Shown here piece after piece: positions 60,001 to 63,237 of a DNA stretch of 64,000 nt. The stretch is taken from positions 124,001-188,000 of the forward strand of contig JAVLUZ010000702.1 in assembly GCA_036768485.1 (NCBI GenBank), written 5' to 3'. The notes below the pieces were generated by a model. The model saw only the letters and a program-made list of their open reading frames with translations, did not search any database and was not told the DNA's origin. The number at the start of each line of letters is the position of its first letter. Within the stretch, counting starts at the first letter, position 1. Made by a program: the position numbers and the translations under genes. The DNA is from Mermis nigrescens (lineage: Eukaryota > Nematoda > Enoplea > Mermithida > Mermithidae).

Positions 60001-62599
60001 AAAGTATACTGCGTCAAAAATATCCGATGAAAGAAAAATTTTTCGGCAGTGTTTTTACCTTTAAATTTTTTAGGAATCCGCAGGCATAGCTTGCTCAGGC
60101 GCTGCCCTTTTATGACTATATAAGTAGGATATTATCGGGTACACAGTTTCCTAAAGTCGAAATTTCAGGGGGAGTCTCTAAATTTGGGACCACTGAATTT
60201 AGAGTTCTATCCTTTTTTCCAGGTCAAATATGAGAAATGCTCAAAACATCCGATAAAAAATGTTTTGGTGTGAAACACTGCATTTTTAGTACTTTTTTCC
60301 ATTTTTTAAGTAAAAAATATCAGAATTCATCAAAAATTTCAAATTTTCAGGTCATTTTAAGTGCATTCTAGGCGTTTTATGGGTAAACAAAATAAAAATG
60401 TACTAGTCGGCGGCCGGCGCTAAAAAATTATCATCTCTGCTACTTTCGTCTCCGAAAATCATGCAAAAAAAATGTTTGGTAGTTCAGAATCGTCCGACAG
60501 TTATTCGAGTCTTGGACATTGAGGTAGGGCTAATACTCCCCCTCCCCCTATGGGGATGTATGATCGTATACATACCTGGGCGTGGGGGTTTGGGGGTATG
60601 CGCGCCCCAGAAATCAAAATTCCCCCCCCTCAGAAACCAAAATACCCCCAGAGTATAATTTTTGATTTTTTTTGTTTTTCCGCGATTTTTTGATGCCAAT
60701 GGATAGTGCTTGATGAGGGACGTTTAAAAATGGTGTTTTTTCGCCATACCATCATTTTTAGGGCCATTTTGGACCTCTGAAAAATCATGCACCCCGCCCC
60801 AGAACTTTGGTGCCGCCCACCTACATATGATCGTATAGCACATTGATCATCGTAAGGGGATGTGTAAAATACGTGTATTTATTACAAAAATGCTTGAAAA
60901 TTATAAAAAACTGGATTTAAAGTATCTATTAAAGATCATTCAAGGGTCGGCTACTTCGATTTGCTGGATTTCTCCTTAAGGTCACGCTTTGAGAGCATTT
61001 CGATTTTTTATTATCGTTAAAGTGTGCATTTTCTCAACTTCGGTTCGCTCAGAAAATAGATGTTTCAATTTTCTAACCAATTCATAAATTCAAAATGGCG
61101 AAAGCACAGCTCACAATAAAGATTGAATGTATATATTCTGGAAGGCATTTTCTCATACATATAGCAGGGAGAGGGGGTCCTTCACCTAAAGTCGGACGTC
61201 CCCCCAAAGGCAGAAAATTGTTGACCTCGCCGATTTTTGGAAAATACGAGTAGTTTTATTTTTTGGCAATTTTTATGTGTTTTTTGACATTTTTGTCCGA
61301 AAATTGGAGGTCTTCAGCCCTCCCCTCGCGAAAAATGGCAGGAGACCATAGGTGGGCAGCACCAAAATTCTGGCTTTGCATTTCTTCAAAGGTCCAAAAA
61401 ATGGTATTATGGCGAAAAAACACCATTTCTCAACGTTTCACATCAAGCACTATCCATTGGCATCAGAAAATTGCGAAAACAAAATTTTAAAATTTGAATT
61501 CTGGGGCATTCAGCCTTCTAGGGGGTTGCATACCCCCTCGCCCCCGCCAAAACCTCCACCCCCAAACGCCCACGTGTGCCGTAGACTCCCTCCCAAATTT
61601 TCAGCCGTATATGATTGCTTTTGTCTTGCAAATAGACATGTAACAGCTCAAAATTTTTGGGTAGGGTTAGTCGGCCATTTTTAGGAAAGGGGGTGGTAAA
61701 TAACTTTTATTTGCCAAAGCAAGTAAAAAAGGGCCGAAAATCTCAAGTTTTTGTCAAAAATCAGGTGATTTTAAGTTTAAAATTTAAATTATTTTTTAAA
61801 TTCAAAAAGGAAAGGGTCAAAACTTTCTGACTCTAAAGAAATGGGGGTGCCGTTGATGTAAAGGTTAAAAATTTTTGATCGGGGTTGGGTGGGATGACTT
61901 CCAATTTTTGGTCATGAATGACAAAAAACAGCTAAAAATGGCAAAAAACGCGAGTTTTTGCCTAAAATGGGGATCGTATCGCATTTTTCTGATTTTGGGG
62001 ATGACCGACTTTGGGCGGAGGCATGCCTGTAACGGTTCAAAATTTGGATGTGTGTCGCCGCCATTTTTTAGCAGGGCAGGGTAAATATCCTCAATTTTTC
62101 TTCAAAAACGGCCAAAAACACGTAAATATGGCCAAAACGCAATTTTTTCCCAAAGAGGGGCGGGGGAGGTCAAAAAATTTCTGACTTTTTTGGAATTAGG
62201 ACGTCCAACTTTGGGGAGGGTTATCTCTCAAATCCTCCTGTTACATATTTGGGCGGGAGATTCACAGCATAGGTGGGCGCCACCAAAGTTCTGGGGGGTG
62301 GTCAACACTATCCATTGGCATCAAAAAATTGCAGAAAAAAACAACAAAAAATTTCCAAAAATTGAATTATGGTAGAGTGGTATTTTCGTGTCTGGGGTTG
62401 CATACCCCCAGCCCACGCCCAGGTATGATCCATACATATGTAAGCTTGCAAAATTTCAAACAATCGTTCAATTAAAACAAAGGAGCAAGAAGCCGAAATT
62501 CAAAAAATCAAAGATAGCATATCGGAAGAGTCGAAAACTTTTCTGAGCAAAGATCGGCCTTCGTCGGACAGCGGCGATTATTTTAATACTATGCGTTGA
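24021..62599 (+). CDS. SSBP: Ssdp/SSBP-family LIM-domain-binding cofactor gene, 12 exons (465 aa)
   Basis: Exons: 24021-24085, 30766-30903, 37040-37124, 39238-39285, 49507-49686, 50050-50238, 53386-53469, 54417-54452, 54668-54743, 56359-56414, 59083-59406, 62483-62599; total 1398 nt, frame kept throughout. Residues 1-96 form the LUFS/LisH domain ([58 protein letters not shown]), nearly diagnostic of the family. The rest is Pro/Gly/Met-rich and low complexity, as in SSBP2/3/4 and fly Ssdp (MRP...[21 protein letters not shown]). Known role: a nuclear adaptor that binds LDB1/Chip, stabilises it and supports LIM-homeodomain enhancer complexes. It is longer than human SSBP3 (about 388 aa) and near fly Ssdp. 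The 10.2-kb intron 4 fits a developmental regulator. Orthology is secure for exons 1-3 and 5-11, and weaker for exons 4 and 12. The paralog number cannot be fixed, so the symbol is generic. Confidence 0.93.
24120..24490 (+). mobile_element. Family G repeat in SSBP intron 1
   Basis: CATGATCATGGAGAAGTTT, AAGTGTCAAATTCTTCGTG, GAAAGATAGATCGTCACCAGG and TTTTTAAGCCCAAAAAAATCG follow the family G order. Confidence 0.5.
24912..25371 (-). mobile_element. Family E copy
   Basis: TATAGGTGGGCATACACATT, TCAGGGTCCGAGACTTG, TCGGCGCTTCGCGCC, CCTGCAAAAAGGGCTTG and GGGATTTCACACCACTG; the inverse of 7955-8410. Confidence 0.6.
25372..25593 (+). mobile_element. Family A MITE (A10)
   Basis: CTATGGGTGGGCAGCAC through TTCTCATCGAGCACTATCC to CCCACGTGTGC. 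It abuts the end of the E copy. Confidence 0.8.
25600..26455. other. SSBP intron 1, mixed sequence without recognised gene
   Basis: A B-like tail (GTGCAGAAAAAACACTG near 25690) is followed by unassigned AT-rich DNA. No exon-like segment was found. Confidence 0.3.
26456..26845. mobile_element. Family I element
   Basis: Left GGCGTAGCCAGGATTG, right CCACTAGCTACGCCAG, with TGCATGC on both sides. It contains GCGCGCGAAGCGC and the TTGGCAGTTTC block in inverse. Confidence 0.55.
26846..28017. other. SSBP intron 1, largely unique AT-rich DNA
   Basis: 27150-27225 ends like a diverged A relative (CCCCACGCCCACGTGTGG). The rest is non-repeat, rich in ATTAAT/AATTGA cores, with no exon. Confidence 0.35.
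28018..28394. mobile_element. Family H element (377 bp) with 7/8 TSD
   Basis: Left CAGGTCCATATCTAGGATCC, right CTTGAATACAGCCCTG. Flanks ATCGTTAA (28010-28017) and ATCGTAAA (28395-28402). Contains GGCGCGAAGCACCG. Confidence 0.75.
28403..30085. other. Repeat-free intronic island, 1.7 kb
   Basis: None of the local repeat families appears, in sharp contrast to the flanks. It is AT-rich with many ATTA-type cores. No coding exon in frame with SSBP is visible. Confidence 0.4.
30086..30698 (+). mobile_element. Family H element with perfect 8-bp TSD
   Basis: CAGGCCCGTATCCAAG to AACACGGGCCTA, flanked by TGCACTTG at 30078-30085 and 30699-30706. It contains two GGCGCGAAGCnnCG hairpins. It ends only 67 bp before SSBP exon 2. 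Confidence 0.85.
30766..30903 (+). CDS. SSBP: SSBP exon 2 (K22-W67 plus two bases of C68): LisH core
   Basis: The acceptor TTATTTTCAG|A completes AAA (K22), followed by [20 protein letters not shown] and PGFLQSWW. It ends TG|GTAAGC, and C from exon 3 completes TGC, giving the invariant SWWCVFWD. Differences from other animals lie mainly in [11 protein letters not shown] (family: ITLGEPPGFL). Confidence 0.96.
30913..31400 (+). mobile_element. Family F copy split by A11
   Basis: CATGTAACGGCTCGAAATTT at 30916, interrupted at about 30958, resuming at about 31211 (TTCTCCGGCCAATTTTAGG) and ending CCATCCCCCCTTACATATA. Confidence 0.65.
30959..31210 (-). mobile_element. Family A MITE (A11), 55 bp after SSBP exon 2
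   Basis: ACACGTGGGCGTGGGGGTAT through ATAGTGCTCGATGAGAAACG to AATTAAGGTGCTGCC. Flank remnants GTCCCGGC / TCTCCGGC are consistent with a decayed TSD inside F. Confidence 0.8.
31430..31800 (+). mobile_element. Family D copy (D2), truncated right end
   Basis: CATGGGTGCACAAAATCAGGG, AATTTAACGTTCACG, GGTGCGAAGCGCCGG, ATCAGCCCAAAATCGCCGG. The terminal CACCCCTATG part is missing. Confidence 0.65.
31870..32080 (-). mobile_element. Family F copy
   Basis: CATATAACAGGAGGGATGGG to CGAGCCGTCACATGTA: a near-complete F with inverted ends. It is followed at 32085-32330 by family G blocks (GACGCGCCTGTAATTTATG). Confidence 0.65.
32529..33183 (-). mobile_element. Family D copy (D3) interrupted by A12
   Basis: TACATGCACATATGTAGGGG, then the A12 insertion, then TATTACCCCTAGAAGG, GGCGCTTCGCACC and CTGACCCTGACCATGTGCA. 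The interruption point carries the A12 TSD. Confidence 0.75.
32559..32786 (+). mobile_element. Family A MITE (A12) inside D3, perfect TSD
   Basis: CATAGGTGGGCGGCACT to CGCCCAGGTATG, with GTGAGGGC at 32551-32558 and 32787-32794. Confidence 0.9.
33877..34950 (+). mobile_element. Family C element (C2) nested in the TAGGGATGCA element
   Basis: CAGAAGCGGATTTAAGG to TCCTAGATCCGCCACTG. Flanks TCTGTTCG / TCTGTTTG (7 of 8). It carries a family B insertion. Confidence 0.85.
34056..34515 (+). mobile_element. Family B MITE nested in C2, perfect TSD
   Basis: CACGGTTTTATTTTATTCGG to TTGTAAAAAACACTG, with CCTGGAAG at 34048-34055 and 34516-34523. Contains the palindrome-like CTTTGTACATGTACAAAG. Confidence 0.9.
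36730..36990 (+). mobile_element. Family G fragment upstream of SSBP exon 3
   Basis: ATATGATCTGGGGAGGGGGC, TTGACTATATTTTGTTCAG and GAACGTCAAAAACAGTG blocks match other G copies. It ends about 50 bp before exon 3. Confidence 0.45.
37040..37124 (+). CDS. SSBP: SSBP exon 3 (C68-Y96)
   Basis: Starts in split phase after TATTCTAAG and encodes (C)[18 protein letters not shown] and [10 protein letters not shown] before GTAAGA. It closes the LUFS domain and matches family [13 protein letters not shown]...HSSEAKAFHDY. The acceptor has a modest pyrimidine tract. Confidence 0.95.
37363..37622 (+). mobile_element. Family A MITE (A13)
   Basis: CATAGGTGGGCGGCACCG to CGCCCAGTATTG. TSD not recognisable. 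Confidence 0.82.
37855..38160 (+). mobile_element. Family F copy plus (TTA)n microsatellite
   Basis: ATATGTTACGGCTAAATTTC to CAGCATCCTCTGGTACATG (F), followed by an ATT/AAT-rich microsatellite at 38098-38160. Confidence 0.6.
38836..39110 (+). mobile_element. Family A MITE (A14), 130 bp before SSBP exon 4
   Basis: CATAGGTGGGCGGCACC to CGCCCATGTGTG, with the TTTTGATTTCTGGGGGG end block triplicated. Confidence 0.82.
39238..39285 (+). CDS. SSBP: SSBP exon 4, 48-nt small exon ([16 protein letters not shown])
   Basis: A 16-codon phase-0 exon with an excellent acceptor (TTGTTCTTTTCAG) and donor (CCT|GTAAGT). Its [11 protein letters not shown] resembles the Ser/Gly/Asn-rich segment that I recall following HDY in insect Ssdp (...SGYGVNGI...). 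Because it is in frame it could be included or skipped. No homology search was possible. Confidence 0.75.
39290..42510. other. Large repeat-poor island in SSBP intron 4
   Basis: Except for a weak F-like patch near 39520-39750, this 3.2-kb stretch lacks the dispersed repeats. Between about 40180 and 42160 it is richer in CpG. The short frames here (for example 40693-40887) show no protein family signature. Best read as unique intronic DNA with possible cis-regulatory function. Confidence 0.4.
42519..42910 (+). mobile_element. Family G copy
   Basis: GTGCACAGCATGTGAATTC, TTTCGAGCTCTAAAACG, CTGGGTTGAAAGCGATGGG and GGACGTTTCGGACAATGC; similar to 54950-55325 and 56460-56760. Confidence 0.5.
42920..43167 (+). 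mobile_element. Family A MITE (A15) with perfect TSD
   Basis: CGTACGTGGGCAGCACC to CGCCCAGGTGTG, with GTTAGTAG at 42912-42919 and 43168-43175. Confidence 0.9.
43180..43570 (+). mobile_element. Family G copy
   Basis: ACATGGATACGCATCAAAAAC, GACGCTGCTCTATTTTTG, GGCGCAAAGCGTCG and CAGATCATGTATGATCG follow the G pattern. Confidence 0.45.
44587..44846 (-). mobile_element. Family A MITE (A16) in the left foldback arm, perfect TSD
   Basis: CACACATGGGCGTGGGAGG to GCTGCCCACCTATG, with GTACTTAC at 44579-44586 and 44847-44854. The right arm has the same locus uninterrupted, with one GTAAGTAC at 45595-45602. Confidence 0.95.
45747..45900 (+). mobile_element. Short family B unit forming the right end of the foldback
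   Basis: CAGTGTTTTTTTGTACTCGG to TTGTACAAAAAAACACTG, 154 bp, with internal GTACAAAGAC and CTTTGTACATGTACA. It has no TSD of its own; the outer foldback TSD follows directly. Confidence 0.85.
45909..48204. other. SSBP intron 4: C fragment then repeat-poor island
   Basis: 46285-46400 begins CAGTGGCGGATCTAGGC like family C and is truncated. 46600-46660 ends like an A relative (CACGCCCGTGTGTGG). 46660-48200 shows no dispersed repeats and has mixed composition; no exon was found. Confidence 0.4.
48213..48968 (-). mobile_element. Family B MITE, longest copy (756 bp), perfect TSD
   Basis: CAGTGTTTTTTTTGTACAAGG to GAATACAAAAAAAACCGTG, with GTAACAGG at 48205-48212 and 48969-48976. It holds four GGCGCGAAGCGCC-type hairpins (48425, 48515, 48736, 48826). 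Confidence 0.92.
48990..49150 (-). mobile_element. Family F fragment
   Basis: TTTTTGACCCCTACTTTTTGC, GCGATTTTTTGGACATTT, TTTCGACCAAAACTTGATGG, GAATTGGCCG: an F copy in reverse without clear ends. Confidence 0.45.
49507..49686 (+). CDS. SSBP: SSBP exon 5 (NPTPSPIG... to MMNQS)
   Basis: 60 codons after a TTATTTTTAG acceptor, ending NQS|GTGAGT. It contains [27 protein letters not shown] and QPSPHAMM, matching the family run PPNDGMPGG...PGFFQGP...QPSPH. It is GC-rich relative to the introns. Confidence 0.93.
50050..50238 (+). CDS. SSBP: SSBP exon 6 ([12 protein letters not shown]... to MSQN)
   Basis: 63 codons, GTTTTTTAG|GGCTTC to [25 protein letters not shown] corresponds to the FMSPRYAGGPRPxIRMG block of SSBP proteins; the rest is Pro/Gly/Met-rich. 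The intron before it is only 363 bp and lacks a recognisable transposon. Confidence 0.93.
50319..50584 (+). mobile_element. Family A MITE (A17)
   Basis: CATCGGTGGGCGACACC to CACGCGTAGGTATG, about 80 bp after SSBP exon 6. It is followed by a reversed F copy (50585-50770). Confidence 0.82.
51026..51396 (+). mobile_element. Family D copy (D4)
   Basis: ATAGGTGCACAAAGTCAGGG, AGTTTACGTTCACG, AGCTTAAAATCGCCGGAC to CACCGCCCTGTGTGC. The hairpin block is reduced here (GGCGCGAAATTTT). Confidence 0.72.
51640..51832 (+). mobile_element. Family F copy
   Basis: GGCTTGAAATTTCGGGAGGG to GATTCCCCATCTCCCCTGTTA, including GGCCAAAAATGG and CGCCAAAAGTCGGGGG. Confidence 0.6.
51896..53034 (+). mobile_element. Family C copy (C3), right end truncated
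   Basis: CAGTGACTGATTTACGGGG to GTTGGGTACCGCCCTCC, then replaced by F sequence. It contains a B insertion at the same internal site as C1 and C2. Confidence 0.78.
52080..52611 (+). mobile_element. Family B MITE inside C3
   Basis: CAGTGTATTATTTTTACTCGG to TTGTACAAAAAGCACTG. CCTGGAAG at 52072-52079 is repeated after a 5-nt extra segment at 52617-52624. Confidence 0.85.
53036..53215 (+). mobile_element. Family F fragment, upstream of SSBP exon 7
   Basis: TCATGTAACGGCTCGAAATTG through GGCCAAAAACGTC to GACGTCCGACTTTGGGTGG. Confidence 0.6.
53386..53469 (+). CDS. SSBP: SSBP exon 7 (SFTMRPLVN... to RWPAS)
   Basis: 28 codons between ATTTTTAG and GTGAGT. It encodes [16 protein letters not shown] and PRWPAS, matching family MRPPPNSLGPxMPG...GRPW. 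A second AG two bases downstream would break frame, so the first AG is used. Confidence 0.88.
53568..53977 (+). mobile_element. Family D element (D5), complete, perfect TSD
   Basis: CATAGGTGCACAAGGTCAGGG to CACACCCCTATGTGCATGTGTG, with TTAACAAG at 53560-53567 and 53978-53985. Contains TGGCGCGAAGCGCCGG at 53820. Confidence 0.9.
54417..54452 (+). CDS. SSBP: SSBP exon 8, 36-nt microexon ([12 protein letters not shown])
   Basis: A 12-codon phase-0 exon flanked by TGGTTTCAG and GTAAGT. Its position and Tyr/Pro/Ser content fit the short variable segment between the GRPW and GTPIM blocks. Support is splice-site quality plus frame compatibility. Confidence 0.8.
54668..54743 (+). CDS. SSBP: SSBP exon 9 ([20 protein letters not shown]...)
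   Basis: Begins after TCTATTTTTTAAG and encodes [19 protein letters not shown] plus G, with donor G|GTGAAC in phase 1. It matches the conserved GGPPGTPIMPSP motif. The orphan G pairs with AT of exon 10 to give D301. The intron before it is 215 bp, the shortest in the gene. Confidence 0.9.
54952..55325 (+). mobile_element. Family G copy
   Basis: CACGCACAGCATGGGAATTC to CAGACCATACATGGTT, with TGACCAG on both sides as a decayed TSD. Confidence 0.5.
55326..55690 (-). mobile_element. Family H-like copy
   Basis: Blocks TGGGGGCGAGCATAAATTGG, ATAGCTCGCGAAACTCGC, GGGCGCGGAGCGCGG, CGGCCAAGGAGGGGCGGCC and TAAATACGACAGGGCCCTGG match the H copy at 28018-28394. Confidence 0.5.
55780..56220 (+). mobile_element. 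Family D element (D6) with GATATAATT TSD
   Basis: AAGGTGCGCAACGTCAGGG to CATCTCCTAAGTGTATT; GATATAATT occurs at 55771-55779 and 56221-56229. Confidence 0.82.
56359..56414 (+). CDS. SSBP: SSBP exon 10 (D301-G319)
   Basis: CGTTTAG|ATGGTCC completes Asp and encodes [18 protein letters not shown] before GTAAGG. This matches the family run S(S)DNIYTMINPVPPGG in position and pattern (SDxYxM...PP.GG). Confidence 0.9.
56455..56765 (+). mobile_element. Family G copy after SSBP exon 10
   Basis: CGGGCACGGCTTGGGAATTC, GGGTCGAAAACGATGGGTA and AAATTGAACAAAATATAGTC follow the G order; its ends are decayed. Confidence 0.45.
57207..57480 (-). mobile_element. Family A MITE (A18) with perfect TSD
   Basis: CACACCTGGGTGTGGAGGG to GCTGCCCACGTATG, with AATGTGAC at 57199-57206 and 57481-57488. 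Confidence 0.92.
57882..58948 (+). mobile_element. Family C element (C4), perfect TSD
   Basis: CAGGGGCGGATTTAAAGGGG to TCCTAGATCCGCCACTG, with GTGGTACC at 57874-57881 and 58949-58956. Its CCTGGAAGCC site (near 58060) lacks the B insertion seen in C1-C3. Confidence 0.92.
58260..58704 (+). mobile_element. Family B MITE inside C4 at a different site
   Basis: CACTGTTTCTTTTGTACTCG to TTGTATAGAAAACACTG, with CTTCGCGC (58252-58259) and CTTCGTGC (58705-58712). The insertion falls inside the GGCGCnnnGCGCC hairpin of C. Confidence 0.88.
59083..59406 (+). CDS. SSBP: SSBP exon 11, GC-rich ([10 protein letters not shown]... to FQTGTSA)
   Basis: 108 codons starting FPM (family NFPMGPGSDG), then [18 protein letters not shown] and [18 protein letters not shown], ending [16 protein letters not shown]. 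The acceptor (TTGTTTGCGTCAAG) lacks a good pyrimidine tract, so the exact start could shift by a few codons. Much of the exon is CpG-dense and far richer in G+C than the window. Open frames in the other five frames here are by-products of that composition. Confidence 0.9.
59440..60000. mobile_element. Family F then family G copies in SSBP intron 11
   Basis: 59445-59600 has F blocks (GGCCATTGCGGGGAGGG, GCCAAAAATGGGGG). 59660-59990 has G blocks (AAGGTGGGAATTCTGGGG, TTTCTGACGATGCTC). Confidence 0.5.
60150..60560 (+). mobile_element. Family E copy
   Basis: TCGAAATTTCAGGGGGAG, GGGACCACTGAATTTAGAG, TGCATTCTAGGCGTTTTATG and CCCCTATGGGGATGTATG. Confidence 0.62.
60571..60830 (-). mobile_element. Family A MITE (A19), perfect TSD
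   Basis: CATACCTGGGCGTGGGGG to GCCGCCCACCTACATATG, with ATCGTATA at 60563-60570 and 60831-60838. It has a small ACAT expansion at the right end. Confidence 0.88.
61150..61346 (-). mobile_element. Family F copy
   Basis: CATATAGCAGGGAGAGGGGG, AAAGTCGGACGTCCCCCC, GGCAGAAAATTGTTGACC to CTCGCGAAAAATGGCAGG. Confidence 0.55.
61347..61578 (+). mobile_element. Family A MITE (A20)
   Basis: CATAGGTGGGCAGCACC through TTTCACATCAAGCACTATCC to CCCACGTGTG. Confidence 0.82.
61635..62260 (+). mobile_element. Three successive family F copies/fragments
   Basis: CATGTAACAGCTCAAAATTT (61637), GGTTGGGTGGGATGACTTCC (61881) and GCCTGTAACGGTTCAAAATTT (62025) each start F-like blocks. The last ends CAAATCCTCCTGTTACATATT. 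Confidence 0.55.
62268..62427 (+). mobile_element. Internally deleted family A MITE (A21)
   Basis: CATAGGTGGGCGCCACC to CGCCCAGGTATG, 160 bp; the block between the left end and CACTATCCATTGGCATC is gone. It lies 55 bp before SSBP exon 12. Confidence 0.82.
62483..62599 (+). CDS. SSBP: SSBP exon 12, C-terminal charged tail and stop (tentative)
   Basis: A phase-0 stretch after ...AAACAAAG encodes [18 protein letters not shown], then [19 protein letters not shown] and TGA. The heptad-like, charged first half predicts an amphipathic helix. I recall a similar xIxKIKxSxxEExKxF...DYF tail in arthropod Ssdp but could not check it. It is in phase with exon 11 and ends at an immediate stop. The acceptor has a poor pyrimidine tract; an alternative AG three bases later would drop one residue. 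Confidence 0.65.
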   Translation, partial: EQEAEIQKIKDSISEESKTFLSKDRPSSDSGDYFNTMR

Positions 62600-62930
62600 A
62601 CGCAATCCAATCAAACAACGACGCGGCGTCGTCGGCGGCGACGTCGACGTTTCGTTCGCGTTCAATTCAAAGCCGATTCGACTCATCGACTCATTCTCAC
62701 GCAAAATCGGCCGAAATTTCCGCTCGAATGCTCGGCCCGCTTCTAAAATAGCCTAATTTTGTACCTATAGTAATTTCATTGGGCCGATGACCTTTGACCT
62801 TTCGTTGGGATTCTGGCCACCTAATTCTCCGCTACGTTTTCTAATCGATTCAGGTTCTCGCGCGCGCTCGTCGAACGGTTGTCTCGTTCGGCATTTTTTA
62901 TTTATTCCTACCGTGCGCGTAACGGTTCGA
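62600..62930 (+). other. Probable SSBP 3' UTR / flank, GC-enriched, non-repeat
   Basis: About 330 bp with no recognisable transposon and higher G+C than its surroundings, including a CGN-repeat stretch near 62630. All + frames contain stops or lack an entry splice site. No AATAAA is seen before the next repeat, so the transcript end is unknown. Confidence 0.45.
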
Positions 62931-62975
62931 AATTTTGGGAGGAGTCCCTCGCCATTTTTAGAGTAGGGTGGTGAG

Positions 62976-63229
62976 CATACCTGGGCGTGGGGGTTGAGGG
63001 TATGCACTCCAGCCCCCCCCCCCCGAGAAACCAAAATACTTCCCAGAATACAATTTTTGAATTTTTTTGTTTTTTTTGCAATTTTTTGATGCCAATGGGT
63101 AGTGCTAGATGAGAAACGTTGAAAAACGGCGTTTTTTCGCCATACCACAATTTTTAAGGCCATTTTTTGACCTTTGAAAATATCTTGCAATCCACATCTC
63201 CCCTTGAACTTTGGTGGCGCCCACCTATG
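62976..63229 (-). mobile_element. Family A MITE (A22) inside a family F copy, perfect TSD
   Basis: CATACCTGGGCGTGGGGG to GTGGCGCCCACCTATG, with GTGGTGAG at 62968-62975 and 63230-63237. The F host starts at about 62918 and resumes after 63238. Confidence 0.9.
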
Positions 63230-63237
63230 GTGGTGAG

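Noticed and set aside
62600..62760. Open frame with SNNDAASSAATSTFRSRS downstream of the SSBP stop as a further exon
   Set aside because: It looks protein-like but has no acceptor AG between its upstream stop and the frame, and would require a frameshift. Kept as 3' UTR.
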